Shown here one piece after another: positions 23,457-31,777 of a stretch of 64,000 bases of DNA; within the stretch, counting starts at the first letter, position 1; the number at the start of each line of letters is the position of its first letter. Below the pieces are notes generated by a model. That model had not been told where the DNA came from. It saw only the letters and a list, made by a program, of their open reading frames with translations, and did not search any database. The DNA is from CAYVHU01 sp964451415 (GTDB lineage Bacteria; Pseudomonadota; Alphaproteobacteria; Rhodospirillales; Magnetovibrionaceae), in the NCBI GenBank assembly GCA_964451415.1, contig CAYVHU010000008.1, forward strand, positions 1 through 64,000. Reading direction: 5' to 3'. Both the position numbers and the translations under genes were made by a program.

Positions 23457-26387
23457 CTACCCGACCGCGCCAGAAATATGCGCCACCGCAGATGAAATAC
23501 GGCGCACCAGGTCATAGTGTTCTTCCAGCGGCTGGAACAGTTCGCGGTGTTCCTTTTCATAGCCGTGTTCGGCATCGGACTGATAGGTCGCCTCCTCGCC
23601 GAATTCCCGGGCCTCGGCACTGAGCCCCGAAACGGGAAACGCGCGGCGCAGGATATTCAGGGCATACTCCACATCCAGATTCAAAAGGGCGCCGATCAAT
23701 TCGTCCGAAGACGTGTCGTGGCGGTCAGAAAATTTCGGCAACCGCGCCACCAACAAAAAAATCTCATGGATCAGCGCGACACGTACCGCATGCATCAAAA
23801 GCAGGTCGGGATAGCATTCGTCCACCGTCTCAGGCAGCATGGCTTTGGCGTTCACGGCCTTCAGGCCGCGATCCAGATAGAGCGTGTCGTTGAGGAAAAT
23901 GCGATAAACCCGGCTCACTTTTTCATGGCGCGCGCTATGACGCAGAATGTGGGCGAGCTTTTGCATCTGCTCTGCACGCTGCGCATCTTGTTCGATGGAC
24001 GCGCGACGCAGCCAGATCGCCGGGTCGAACAGGGACACATAACCGTGCAACGCATCCAGGTTTGACAAGTGACGCCCATAGGCCACCATCGAAGTGAACC
24101 GGCGGGTGCGATCGGAAAGCTTGAAAATTTCGACGAAACGGTCCTGGTCCTTGGAGATCGCTTTGCCGTGACCGCTAATGGTGTTTGAAAAATAGCCCAA
24201 CTGCTGCAAAATCGCATTGTGCGGAATGGCCCGCACCTGAGAGGGGTGTTCCATATCCACCCGCGCGCCCCCTTCGTGATGGCGCTTGACCTTGCGCGAG
24301 CCGGTGGAATACAGCAGATTCGTGCCGAATAGGTTCAAGGTTGCGGCATAGTTCGGGTTTTCCATCAGGCGTTCGTTGAAGCCCTTCACCGTCATGAAGT
24401 AATCCAGAGAATAATCCGTGTTCTCATAAAACATATCCGCCGAACGATTGGCGTTTTTATCGCTCAAAGCATGTTCAAGCAAACGGCACATGGTGGCGAA
24501 CGCAAGGTCGGGATGGGAAAAATAAATGTAGCCGTCACCGCCTTGAAAACTCACTTCCTGCTTCACATGAATACCCGCCTCGGCAAAGGCTGCACGCGCG
24601 TACGGCGGGTAAATATAATCCAGACGGTCGGCGAAACTGACCGGGTGCGCGCCGCGGCCCATGGATTCGCCGTGGGTGTCAAAGATCAGAAGGTCAACCC
24701 CTTCAACGCCACTTTGCTTGATGCGTCTGGCCAGTTTGATGCGAATGCGTTCAATGGCCAGCGACGCCGGAACCTGACCGATATAGCGTCCGGCGTCGGA
24801 AAATCCGGTCTGGATGCACAAGCGCCCGCGGCCCTTGACGTAATCCACATAGACCGGATTCTTCAACAATTCGGCCACGATTTCGTGGCCCTGATCCAGC
24901 GCCAGACCGGTTTCGAACAAAGGTGAAATGTCGATCTTGTCGGCCACACCGAACATCTTGGCGTAATACAACGCGGCCAACACCGTAAACGGCGTGTTGC
25001 ATTCCGCAATCAAAAAACGGATGGGTTCGTTCGCATCGACGTATTTCAAAAACTGCGCTATCAACATGAACACGCGCTTGGCCGTGGCGCGTTCGTTCAT
25101 GATGGTGCCGAAATTGATCGAAACCGGCTCCACATTTTCCAACAATCTCGCGACTTCAACCAGATAGCGTCTGCGATTGGCCGGGTCTTCGGGCAACGTC
25201 GTCATGTCGATGTCGCCGCGAATGGCATTAGTCAATTGCGTCGCGTTGATGCGCATGTGCGTGTGCGCAAAGGCCAGTCCGAAATTTGCCATCTCGCAAC
25301 GCAGCACCGCCAGCGCGGACGCGTCGTCGCCTCCGGCCTCGATGGCCTCGCTCAACAGGTCCGTCACAGTCCCGACGTTGATCAGACGTCCGCTCAGATT
25401 TTCCACCAAAGCGCGGCTGAAGCACCCCACTTCGGCGGTGTCGTCGGCATCCAGGCTCAGGCGCTCCAGATCGGCGCTCAACATCTCCACGGTGCGCCGG
25501 ATCAAATCCTTGGCTGCCGCGATTTGCGGCGTCTCACCAAGGTCTTCCAGACTTTCAAGGTATGTTTCCAAGGCCAATTTTTCGACGTCCATGCGCATGG
25601 CGAGGGTGTCCGACCAGCGAATGTCGGCGCGCCCATCCAGGTCATAGCCCACCCAACTGGCCACCGTGAGCAGACGCGGCGTCAAATTCCGCCAATCGTT
25701 GGGAAACGCTTCACGCGCCACTTCGAAGACCACCGTATAGATACGCCGCAACGCCTTGCGGATGTTGCCGATGGCCATCAAGGCGAAATGCTGTTCTTCC
25801 GCCAAGGAGATGGCTTTGGCCGAGCCATGGGGGCGTTCGGCCGCCGTCTTGACAAGATCGTCCAGCGCCGCGGCGCTCAACGCTTCGCCGTCTTCGGACT
25901 TCCCCACGCAAAGCGTCGCTTGAATGCGCGACAGCTCTTCAGAGATCGTAAAGGTCGGATGCGCGGTGATCACAATGCCAAAGACTTCGCGCTCGATGCG
26001 CGCCTTGAAGTCTGCAAAAGCGACTGGGGAACCGTTCGCATCACGGCTCAACGTTCTGAACACGTCACCCAGACGGGCCTCGTTTTGCGATACGGAGCAT
26101 TCCCCGACGTAAGAGCGCAAGCGGCGCGCACGATAGACGAACGCGTTCAAGGTCAACAGCCGCACCAGATCCGAAAGATCTTTCATGTCCATCCGGCCAT
26201 CACAGGTCAAAGACGAAATATGCAGCGCCATCCGGCGGGTCGGCGATTGCAGGTGGTTTTCACGCGCTTCTTTTTGGAACACATTGAGTTTATCGGCAAG
26301 TTCATCGCGCAAAGCGCAGGCTGCGGGAAGAATCTTGTTCGCGGCGTCGCGAAGGGCGAGCGGCGTCACGGGCTCGGAATGCGGCAT
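23457..26387 (-). CDS. Divergent phosphoenolpyruvate carboxylase-like protein
   Basis: The 976-residue protein keeps the architecture of PEP carboxylase, which makes oxaloacetate from PEP and bicarbonate to refill the TCA cycle. TAHPTF at 141-146 matches the TAHPTE catalytic-His motif, and WVGYDLDGR lies where GGDRDGN is expected. However, GFSDAGRYIG stands where the usual GYSDSxKD carries a catalytic Lys, and LLIFDTHGESMGRGAHP stands where FHGRGG is expected. The C-terminus lacks the usual QNTG-like ending. Activity is therefore uncertain, and a related carboxylase branch or a changed function are both possible. It is a single leftward gene starting at 26387. Confidence 0.75.
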   Translation of the reverse strand: MPHSEPVTPLALRDAANKILPAACALRDELADKLNVFQKEARENHLQSPTRRMALHISSLTCDGRMDMKDLSDLVRLLTLNAFVYRARRLRSYVGECSVSQNEARLGDVFRTLSRDANGSPVAFADFKARIEREVFGIVITAHPTFTISEELSRIQATLCVGKSEDGEALSAAALDDLVKTAAERPHGSAKAISLAEEQHFALMAIGNIRKALRRIYTVVFEVAREAFPNDWRNLTPRLLTVASWVGYDLDGRADIRWSDTLAMRMDVEKLALETYLESLEDLGETPQIAAAKDLIRRTVEMLSADLERLSLDADDTAEVGCFSRALVENLSGRLINVGTVTDLLSEAIEAGGDDASALAVLRCEMANFGLAFAHTHMRINATQLTNAIRGDIDMTTLPEDPANRRRYLVEVARLLENVEPVSINFGTIMNERATAKRVFMLIAQFLKYVDANEPIRFLIAECNTPFTVLAALYYAKMFGVADKIDISPLFETGLALDQGHEIVAELLKNPVYVDYVKGRGRLCIQTGFSDAGRYIGQVPASLAIERIRIKLARRIKQSGVEGVDLLIFDTHGESMGRGAHPVSFADRLDYIYPPYARAAFAEAGIHVKQEVSFQGGDGYIYFSHPDLAFATMCRLLEHALSDKNANRSADMFYENTDYSLDYFMTVKGFNERLMENPNYAATLNLFGTNLLYSTGSRKVKRHHEGGARVDMEHPSQVRAIPHNAILQQLGYFSNTISGHGKAISKDQDRFVEIFKLSDRTRRFTSMVAYGRHLSNLDALHGYVSLFDPAIWLRRASIEQDAQRAEQMQKLAHILRHSARHEKVSRVYRIFLNDTLYLDRGLKAVNAKAMLPETVDECYPDLLLMHAVRVALIHEIFLLVARLPKFSDRHDTSSDELIGALLNLDVEYALNILRRAFPVSGLSAEAREFGEEATYQSDAEHGYEKEHRELFQPLEEHYDLVRRISSAVAHISGAVG

Positions 26388-26478
26388 GGAAATCCTTATT
26401 CTGCAAATCGTTCGGACACAATGGATGCGGTTTTAAGCCATGATCAGCAATTTGTAAAATTTTGCTCCCGCAAGGGGC

Positions 26479-27840
26479 TCACACACGCGCGAATTGCGCC
26501 ACCAGCTCCACATGGGCGCTGTAGGTGAATTGATCTATGGGCAGAACCTCAATCAACCGATAACCGCCATCGACCAAAATCCGGGCATCGCGAGCAAAGG
26601 TCGCAAGATTACACGACACCGCGACCACACGCTCTACGCCCGATGCGGCAATGCGCGCCGCCTGGGCGCGCGCGCCCGCACGCGGCGGGTCGAACACGAT
26701 CGCATCAAACTTGGTCAGTTCCTTTGCCTCCAGGGGATTGCGTTCAAGATCGCGCACCTCCGCCATCACCCGTCCGCCAAGCCCCGCACGCCCTGCGGCG
26801 CGCTCCAAAGCACGCACCGCATCCGTCACGCTATCGACCGCACGGACAATGGCGTTTTCAGCCAAAGGCAAGGTAAAACTTCCCAACCCACAATACAGAT
26901 CGGCAATACGGTCTGCCCCCTGAACGCCGGCAACAATGGCGTCGCGAATGGCGTGTTCAGCACCCCGGCTTGCCTGAAGAAAGGCCCCGATGGGCAATTC
27001 CACGCAGACACCGGAAATGTCCACCACCGGCTGTGCCGTCTGGGCCACGGGTTCGGGTTCAAAATCCGCTTCACGCCAGGCCATGCGCACGGCCTGCCCC
27101 TGGGCGACGAAGGCGGCGATGGCTTCGCGGGCGGATAATGACGGCGCGCTGTCCGCCTCGATGAAAACATCCACGCCATTATCGCACCCGTTGAGGCTGA
27201 CCCGTGCCCGCTCACCATTGGCCAGAACCTTGCTCAGCACCCCGCGCAAGGGGTCGATCAACGCATCCAGTTCCGTATTCAGAAGCGCACACGCATTCAT
27301 CGCAACAATGTCATGGCTGGCCTGGACGTTGTAGCCCAGGTCCAACGTGCCGGCGTGTTTGTGAACCTGGAAAGCGGCACGCCGGCGCGTCCCCGGGCCG
27401 ATCAAAATGGGATCGAGAACGCAAACATCCGCAAGCCCGCGTTTGGCCAAAACCTCGCTCACACGCGCATGCTTCCAAGCCCTGTAAGCGTCCGGATTCA
27501 AGTGCTGCAACGCACACCCTCCGCACCGCATAAAATGTTCACAAATGGGCGCAACGCGTTCAGGGGACGGTTCTAAAACATCCAGCAACGTGCACACCAA
27601 ACCATCTGCGCGTTTCGCCCCGGTTTTGACGCGCACCCGTTCGCTCGCCAATGCGCCGGGAATATAAAGGGTCTGTCCCGCCCAGCGCGCCACGCCATCG
27701 CCCTGCGCGCCCAGAACATCCACTTGCACCTCAAGGGTTTCACTGGGGGCCATACGTCGAGCGCGCCGTTTGCCCACGCCACGCCGCGCGCGGGAAGCCT
27801 TGGCGCGCCGAGAGGACCTGCTGTCGAAGGGACGGCTCAT
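26479..27840 (-). CDS. 23S rRNA/tRNA m5U methyltransferase (RlmD/TrmA family)
   Basis: The enzyme uses SAM to methylate C5 of a uridine in RNA. The 453-residue protein starts with a basic tail and a TRAM domain (~32-95). The iron-sulfur Cys cluster CEHFMRCGGC follows near 100-110, with a final cluster Cys further on. The C-terminal methyltransferase domain has DLYCGLGSFTLPLA (SAM site), FDPPRAGA, and the catalytic Cys in AVSCNLATFARD. This is the RlmD/RlmC/TrmA type; which uridine is modified cannot be told. The start at 27840 overlaps the lipoprotein stop (ATGA); an ATG at 27753 is an alternative that removes the basic tail. Confidence 0.9.
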   Translation of the reverse strand: MSRPFDSRSSRRAKASRARRGVGKRRARRMAPSETLEVQVDVLGAQGDGVARWAGQTLYIPGALASERVRVKTGAKRADGLVCTLLDVLEPSPERVAPICEHFMRCGGCALQHLNPDAYRAWKHARVSEVLAKRGLADVCVLDPILIGPGTRRRAAFQVHKHAGTLDLGYNVQASHDIVAMNACALLNTELDALIDPLRGVLSKVLANGERARVSLNGCDNGVDVFIEADSAPSLSAREAIAAFVAQGQAVRMAWREADFEPEPVAQTAQPVVDISGVCVELPIGAFLQASRGAEHAIRDAIVAGVQGADRIADLYCGLGSFTLPLAENAIVRAVDSVTDAVRALERAAGRAGLGGRVMAEVRDLERNPLEAKELTKFDAIVFDPPRAGARAQAARIAASGVERVVAVSCNLATFARDARILVDGGYRLIEVLPIDQFTYSAHVELVAQFARV

Positions 27841-28514
27841 GGGCGTGCCTTTCTTTCAAGCGCCGTTTCCAGATCGGCGCTGAAACGCCGGAAAACATCC
27901 CCCACGGCCTTGTCGATGGCCGCAACGCCGGCTGCGGGAGTGTTCGCGGCGGAAACGACCGTGGCGCGATATTCTTGCACGAACATCAAGGTTCCATCGC
28001 CTTCGCGGCGCAACGACAATTCGAGCGCCACCACCCCGGCGGGCCGTTTGCCACGCCGCATTTCCAAACGCAAAACCCGTCCTGTGACAGTGTAACCGGG
28101 CGTGGCGCGCAAGGGCGGCGTCACCACCATCGTAAGCGCCTTGGCGGAGCGCAAATACGACACCAACGCGTTTTGCAACAAGGTGGACGGGGGCTCAAGC
28201 CAAAGGTGATAATGGTATCCTCGCAACACCTTGGAAGCGGGCTCACGATACAGCAAAGGGCGGTTGCCAAGCGCGCCCGAGGCGACGAAGGGCTCCACCT
28301 CCACCACCGCGTTCAACGAACGTTTCAGCGTCCCGGCGGCTACGGGGGATATCCTGTAAAAGTTGTCTTCCGGCGCGCTCGGTGCGGCGGCGCATGCCGA
28401 CAACAAAACCAGCGTCGCAAACCCCGCCGCCATAACGATCATCTTGGAAAATCCGTAGAATCCGGGAGGCCCGGAGAAGCCTTCGTTCACCTGCCTCATT
28501 TCATTTTCCCTCAT
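27837..28514 (-). CDS. ABC-type transport auxiliary lipoprotein (PqiC/LptE-like, Mla-associated)
   Basis: A 225-residue lipoprotein of the family found beside MlaD-type MCE proteins. The signal region VMAAGFATLVLLSAC ends in a lipobox (LSAC) with the acylated Cys near residue 41. The N-terminal 24 residues before the hydrophobic stretch are long, so a later ATG at 28442 may be the true start. The body holds a DUF330-like fold (NFYRISP; RVLRLEM). It lies 3 bp after mlaD and overlaps the RNA methyltransferase gene by 4 bp. It probably acts at the outer membrane end of the lipid transport route. Confidence 0.85.
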   Translation of the reverse strand: MRENEMRQVNEGFSGPPGFYGFSKMIVMAAGFATLVLLSACAAAPSAPEDNFYRISPVAAGTLKRSLNAVVEVEPFVASGALGNRPLLYREPASKVLRGYHYHLWLEPPSTLLQNALVSYLRSAKALTMVVTPPLRATPGYTVTGRVLRLEMRRGKRPAGVVALELSLRREGDGTLMFVQEYRATVVSAANTPAAGVAAIDKAVGDVFRRFSADLETALERKARP

Positions 28515-28517
28515 GGT

Positions 28518-29456
28518 TTACGGCAACGCCTTGTCCCGGGAGTGGGACCCCGACAACAAGAGTCCGGGGTTTTGGCGAATTTCACGTGAAAACTCATATA
28601 GGTTGCGCGCCGTGCCGGCGACATTCTGGTTTATCGAATCAATGCGCCGCGCCAAGGATTCACTAACGCTTTGCAAATTCTCGATGGAGCGGCGCACCTG
28701 TACGCGATTTTCGTCGACCAGGGCATTGCTTTGCACCAGCAATTCATCCAATTTCTGGCGTGTGCCTTTGAGGCTTTTGGCAAGGGCGGCGAAGTTTGTT
28801 GCGGAATTGTTCACGTTGTCGGCAATACGCGGCAGGCGTTCGTTCAAATCGCGCGTCAAAGCCCGCAGGTCGTCGGCCACACCGGCGAATGTCTTGATCA
28901 TATGGGCGCCGTCTCCCGTGAGCAGTCCGTTGACCATTTTCACACTCACTGCAAAATTGCCGATGGCCTTTTGCATGGCTGCCAGCAAGGGCCGAATGTC
29001 ATTTTGCGTGATGGTGCTGAGTTGCCCCGCGACACCGGACACAGCCGAAAACAAATCGGCGGCCTCTCGCCCTGCGATCTGTTGTCCGGGTTTGTGCGCA
29101 ATGGGGCTTTTGCCCGCGTCGATGTTGACGGTGATGGCTGACAAAAGGCCCGATGCGCCGATGCGTGCGATCGAATCGTCGGGAATGCGCCACCCTTGCA
29201 AAACCTGAAATTCGACCTTGAACTTCATGCTCCCGCCCGCAACCTCGGGGCTCACAGTTTCAACCTGACCGATGGGATAACCTTCGTACAGAACCTGTGT
29301 GCCGAATTTCACGCCGGTAACGTTCTTGTATACGGCAAAGTACGTGTCCGTGGCCCCGGTGCGCCCCGTCAGCAGTGCTACCGCCGCGACGATGCCCAGC
29401 AAGGCGGCGGCGACGAAGACCCCCACCGCAACGTAATTGATCCGTGTCGTATTCAT
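28518..29456 (-). CDS. mlaD: MlaD/MCE-domain substrate-binding protein
   Basis: A 312-residue periplasmic protein anchored by one N-terminal helix (VAVGVFVAAALLGIVAAVAL, ~9-28). The MCE domain (~38-115) holds YFAVYKNVTGVKFGTQV and YEGYPIGQVE, the core strands that form the hexameric lipid tunnel. A long helical C-terminal region (~160-300) follows, as in alphaproteobacterial MCE proteins. Its start overlaps the mlaF stop by 4 bp. In Mla systems this protein receives phospholipid from the inner-membrane permease and hands it across the periplasm. Confidence 0.93.
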   Translation of the reverse strand: MNTTRINYVAVGVFVAAALLGIVAAVALLTGRTGATDTYFAVYKNVTGVKFGTQVLYEGYPIGQVETVSPEVAGGSMKFKVEFQVLQGWRIPDDSIARIGASGLLSAITVNIDAGKSPIAHKPGQQIAGREAADLFSAVSGVAGQLSTITQNDIRPLLAAMQKAIGNFAVSVKMVNGLLTGDGAHMIKTFAGVADDLRALTRDLNERLPRIADNVNNSATNFAALAKSLKGTRQKLDELLVQSNALVDENRVQVRRSIENLQSVSESLARRIDSINQNVAGTARNLYEFSREIRQNPGLLLSGSHSRDKALP

Positions 29457-30295
29457 CGCGGACGTCCTTCTTCCGCCGGCGTTTCACCGCTCAGGCGGCG
29501 CAGGTAGGCATCGGCGTCAATGGAAACGGTTTCGGAACGCCGGTTGAATAAATTCTGAATGCGTTCGTTGGGGGAATTGCGCACCTCGTCCACCGTGCCG
29601 ACACGTAAAATATCGCCCCGGTCCAAAACGGCGATGCGGTCCGCGATCTTGAGCGCACTTTCCAATTCATGGGTGACGACGCAGATAGTCATGCCCATGG
29701 CCTCACGCAGGCGTAAAATCAAATCATCGATTTGCGAGGCCACCACCGGATCAAGGCCCGCCGAAGGCTCATCGAAAAACAAAATGCGCGGATCCATGAC
29801 GATGGCACGCGCCACCGCAGCGCGCTTGACCATTCCCCCGGACAATTCACTGGGCATCAAGTTCTCAGACCCCGCAAGATCGACCACCTCAAGCTTCATA
29901 CGCACCATGATTTCGATGGTTTTTCGATCCAGCCCGGTGAGTTCGCGCAGGGGCAGGGCGATGTTTTCGCCCACGCTCATGGAACTGAACAGCGCCCCAC
30001 CCTGAAATGCCACACCCAGTTTCTTGCGCAATTCGAATAGCGCCTTGGCGGACAGCGACCACACATCCTGGCCGAGAATACGGATCACGCCCGAGGTCGG
30101 ACGCTGCAACGCCATCAAGTGACGCAGAAGAGTGGACTTCCCCGAACCCGAACCGCCCATGATGACCATGATTTCACCCGCGACAACATCCATGCTGACG
30201 CCGTTGAGAATCTGCCGCGTCCCGTAATGGGTGACGAGATCGCAAACCTCGATCATATTCTTTGCGGTTGCGCCGTCGGTTTCGTTCATTTTCAA
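29453..30295 (-). CDS. mlaF: Mla-type ABC transporter ATP-binding protein
   Basis: The 280-residue ATPase has Walker A GGSGSGKSTLLRHL (~52-65), the signature ELSGGMVKRAAV (~150), Walker B ILFFDEPSAGLDP and the switch His in CVVTHELESAL. Length and the C-terminal extension match MlaF, which powers phospholipid transport with MlaE. It overlaps mlaD and normally would follow mlaE directly. Here a 272-bp inverted-repeat element separates the two genes, so its transcription may be weakened or driven from within the element. Confidence 0.94.
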   Translation of the reverse strand: MKMNETDGATAKNMIEVCDLVTHYGTRQILNGVSMDVVAGEIMVIMGGSGSGKSTLLRHLMALQRPTSGVIRILGQDVWSLSAKALFELRKKLGVAFQGGALFSSMSVGENIALPLRELTGLDRKTIEIMVRMKLEVVDLAGSENLMPSELSGGMVKRAAVARAIVMDPRILFFDEPSAGLDPVVASQIDDLILRLREAMGMTICVVTHELESALKIADRIAVLDRGDILRVGTVDEVRNSPNERIQNLFNRRSETVSIDADAYLRRLSGETPAEEGRPR

Positions 30296-30318
30296 TCCAC
30301 AATCAACACGGAAAAAAC

Positions 30319-30590
30319 CTAGGGTCCAGACTCATTCAAATGATACGCTTTAGCACCTCACTTTTTTCCTTTGGCAAGGCGCGAAAGCCGCCGTGATGCT
30401 GACGCATCACAAGGATTTTGCAACGATGCCAAAGAAACAAAGTGAGGCGTCTCGAAGAGATTTGGCAAGAATACCGCCAGACGGCGTCGAAATCTTTTGA
30501 AAATAAACCATATTTTCTGCAAGCTCTCTCCTTGTCTAACGACAGTCTTGCCAAACTAAAGCATATCATTTGAATGAGTCTGGACCCTAG
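30319..30590. mobile_element. Miniature inverted-repeat element (272 bp) between mlaE and mlaF
   Basis: Its ends are 35-bp inverted repeats with a single mismatch: CTAGGGTCCAGACTCATTCA... at 30319-30353 and its complement at 30556-30590. Inside lies a 7-bp-stem hairpin (GTGATGC at 30393-30399 with GCATCAC at 30404-30410) and inverted CCTCACTTT/AAAGTGAGG-like segments. It has no transposase; the leftward frame through it is not convincing as a gene. The terminal CTAG supplies mlaE's stop TAG (30589-30587). It is probably a non-autonomous transposable element. Confidence 0.9.
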
Positions 30591-31402
30591 CGCGTTACGA
30601 CAAGCGCGAACAACATATCGGTCACGATGATCGCTGAAATGCATTGCACCACGGCGCGCGTGGTCGCTTTACCAACACCATCGGCCCCGCCTTTCACAAG
30701 AAAGCCGTTGATCACGCCGATCAGCGCAATCAGCGCGGCAAAAATTACACTCTTGCCCAACCCGTGCATCAGATCGCCCACCGCCAGAACGGAAATAGTT
30801 TTGTCGGCAAAAGCCGCCAACGAAATACCCAACGCCGCGTTGACGTACAGCCCCGCCGCCCAGAGCCCCGCAACCATGGCGAGAAACGTCAGCGCCGGCA
30901 CCATGATCACCGACCCCAACAGGGCCGGAACCACCAAAAAACGCACCGGATTGATGCCCATGACTTCCAGCGCATCCAATTCCTGGTTGATTTTCATGGT
31001 GCCAATGCGCGCCGCCAGGGCCGAACCGGAACGTCCCGCCACCAAAATGCCCGTGATCAAAGGCGCGAATTCGCGCACCACGGAAAAGGCCACGCCCACC
31101 ACCACATGGGATTGCGCCCCGAAAATTTTCAAGGTATGAATGCCTTGAATGGCGAGCATCACGCCGATGGTCCCCGCCATGGTGGCGACGATCAAAGCCG
31201 CGCGTACGCCGATTTCCATCATTTGCGCGACCACCGCACCCAGCCGCACGGGTTGCTGAAGATGCCCCCCCGCGAACAGCCAAAAAATGCTTTGCCCCAG
31301 CACCACACCGTGACGCCCCAATTCTTCCAATACGGAAATGGCCGCCTTGCCAAGCCGCTCGAACATCCGCACGGCAACGCTGGAGCTGGCGTTTACGTTC
31401 AT
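30587..31402 (-). CDS. mlaE: Mla-type ABC transporter permease
   Basis: MlaE is the membrane permease of the phospholipid transporter. The 271-residue protein has five to six hydrophobic helices and the family signature ELDALEVMGINPVRFLVVP near residue 145-163, followed by LMHGLGKSVIFAAL. The C-terminus, DMLFALVVTR, ends exactly inside the terminal repeat of the miniature element, so the final residues may differ from the ancestral protein. Upstream, 30 bp away, is the STAS gene, suggesting one leftward transcript with the SpoIIE gene. Confidence 0.93.
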   Translation of the reverse strand: MNVNASSSVAVRMFERLGKAAISVLEELGRHGVVLGQSIFWLFAGGHLQQPVRLGAVVAQMMEIGVRAALIVATMAGTIGVMLAIQGIHTLKIFGAQSHVVVGVAFSVVREFAPLITGILVAGRSGSALAARIGTMKINQELDALEVMGINPVRFLVVPALLGSVIMVPALTFLAMVAGLWAAGLYVNAALGISLAAFADKTISVLAVGDLMHGLGKSVIFAALIALIGVINGFLVKGGADGVGKATTRAVVQCISAIIVTDMLFALVVTR

Positions 31403-31432
31403 CGGTTCGCTTTCTCCCTCAAACGTGAAAGC

Positions 31433-31765
31433 TCATTGCAAAGCAGCGAGTGCGCCATCCACCGTATCATAAAGAATGAACACCCGGTCCAGCCGGGCCA
31501 GTTTCAAGACCCGCATCGGCGTTTCGCCCACCTGGGCCAACACGAAACCCTGAGCGCGGGTTTTGGCGTTTTGGTAGGCCTCGACCAAAGACGCCACGCC
31601 GGAACTGTCGATGTAGGCAACGCCGGACAAGTCAACGATGAGCGCCTTGCCCACCAAAATGCAATCCAACAAGGCGTCGCGCAATTTGGGCGACGTGCTC
31701 AGATCCACTTCGCCGGTGACGACCATGACTTGAATGGCTCCATGGTCCAATATCTCAATTTCCAT
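31433..31765 (-). CDS. STAS-domain protein (anti-sigma antagonist or MlaB-like)
   Basis: The 110-residue protein is a single STAS domain. DLSGVAYIDSSGVASLVEA (~45-63) carries the Ser that is phosphorylated in anti-sigma-factor antagonists such as RsbV and SpoIIAA. It lies 12 bp after the SpoIIE/kinase gene and 30 bp before mlaE. Two roles fit the position: a partner-switching antagonist for the adjacent phosphatase/kinase, or MlaB, the STAS subunit of the Mla transporter. The intact phosphorylatable Ser favours the first or a combined role. Sequence alone does not decide. Confidence 0.85.
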   Translation of the reverse strand: MEIEILDHGAIQVMVVTGEVDLSTSPKLRDALLDCILVGKALIVDLSGVAYIDSSGVASLVEAYQNAKTRAQGFVLAQVGETPMRVLKLARLDRVFILYDTVDGALAALQ

Positions 31766-31777
31766 GTATGCACTCCC

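Noticed and set aside
25236..26528. A 430-codon rightward frame opposite the PEP-carboxylase-like gene
   Set aside because: It is the shadow of a long, family-matching gene and contains no motif.
30336..30644. A 102-codon leftward frame through the miniature element
   Set aside because: It spans the whole inverted-repeat element and the end of mlaE, lacks a ribosome site, and its sequence follows from the repeat structure.
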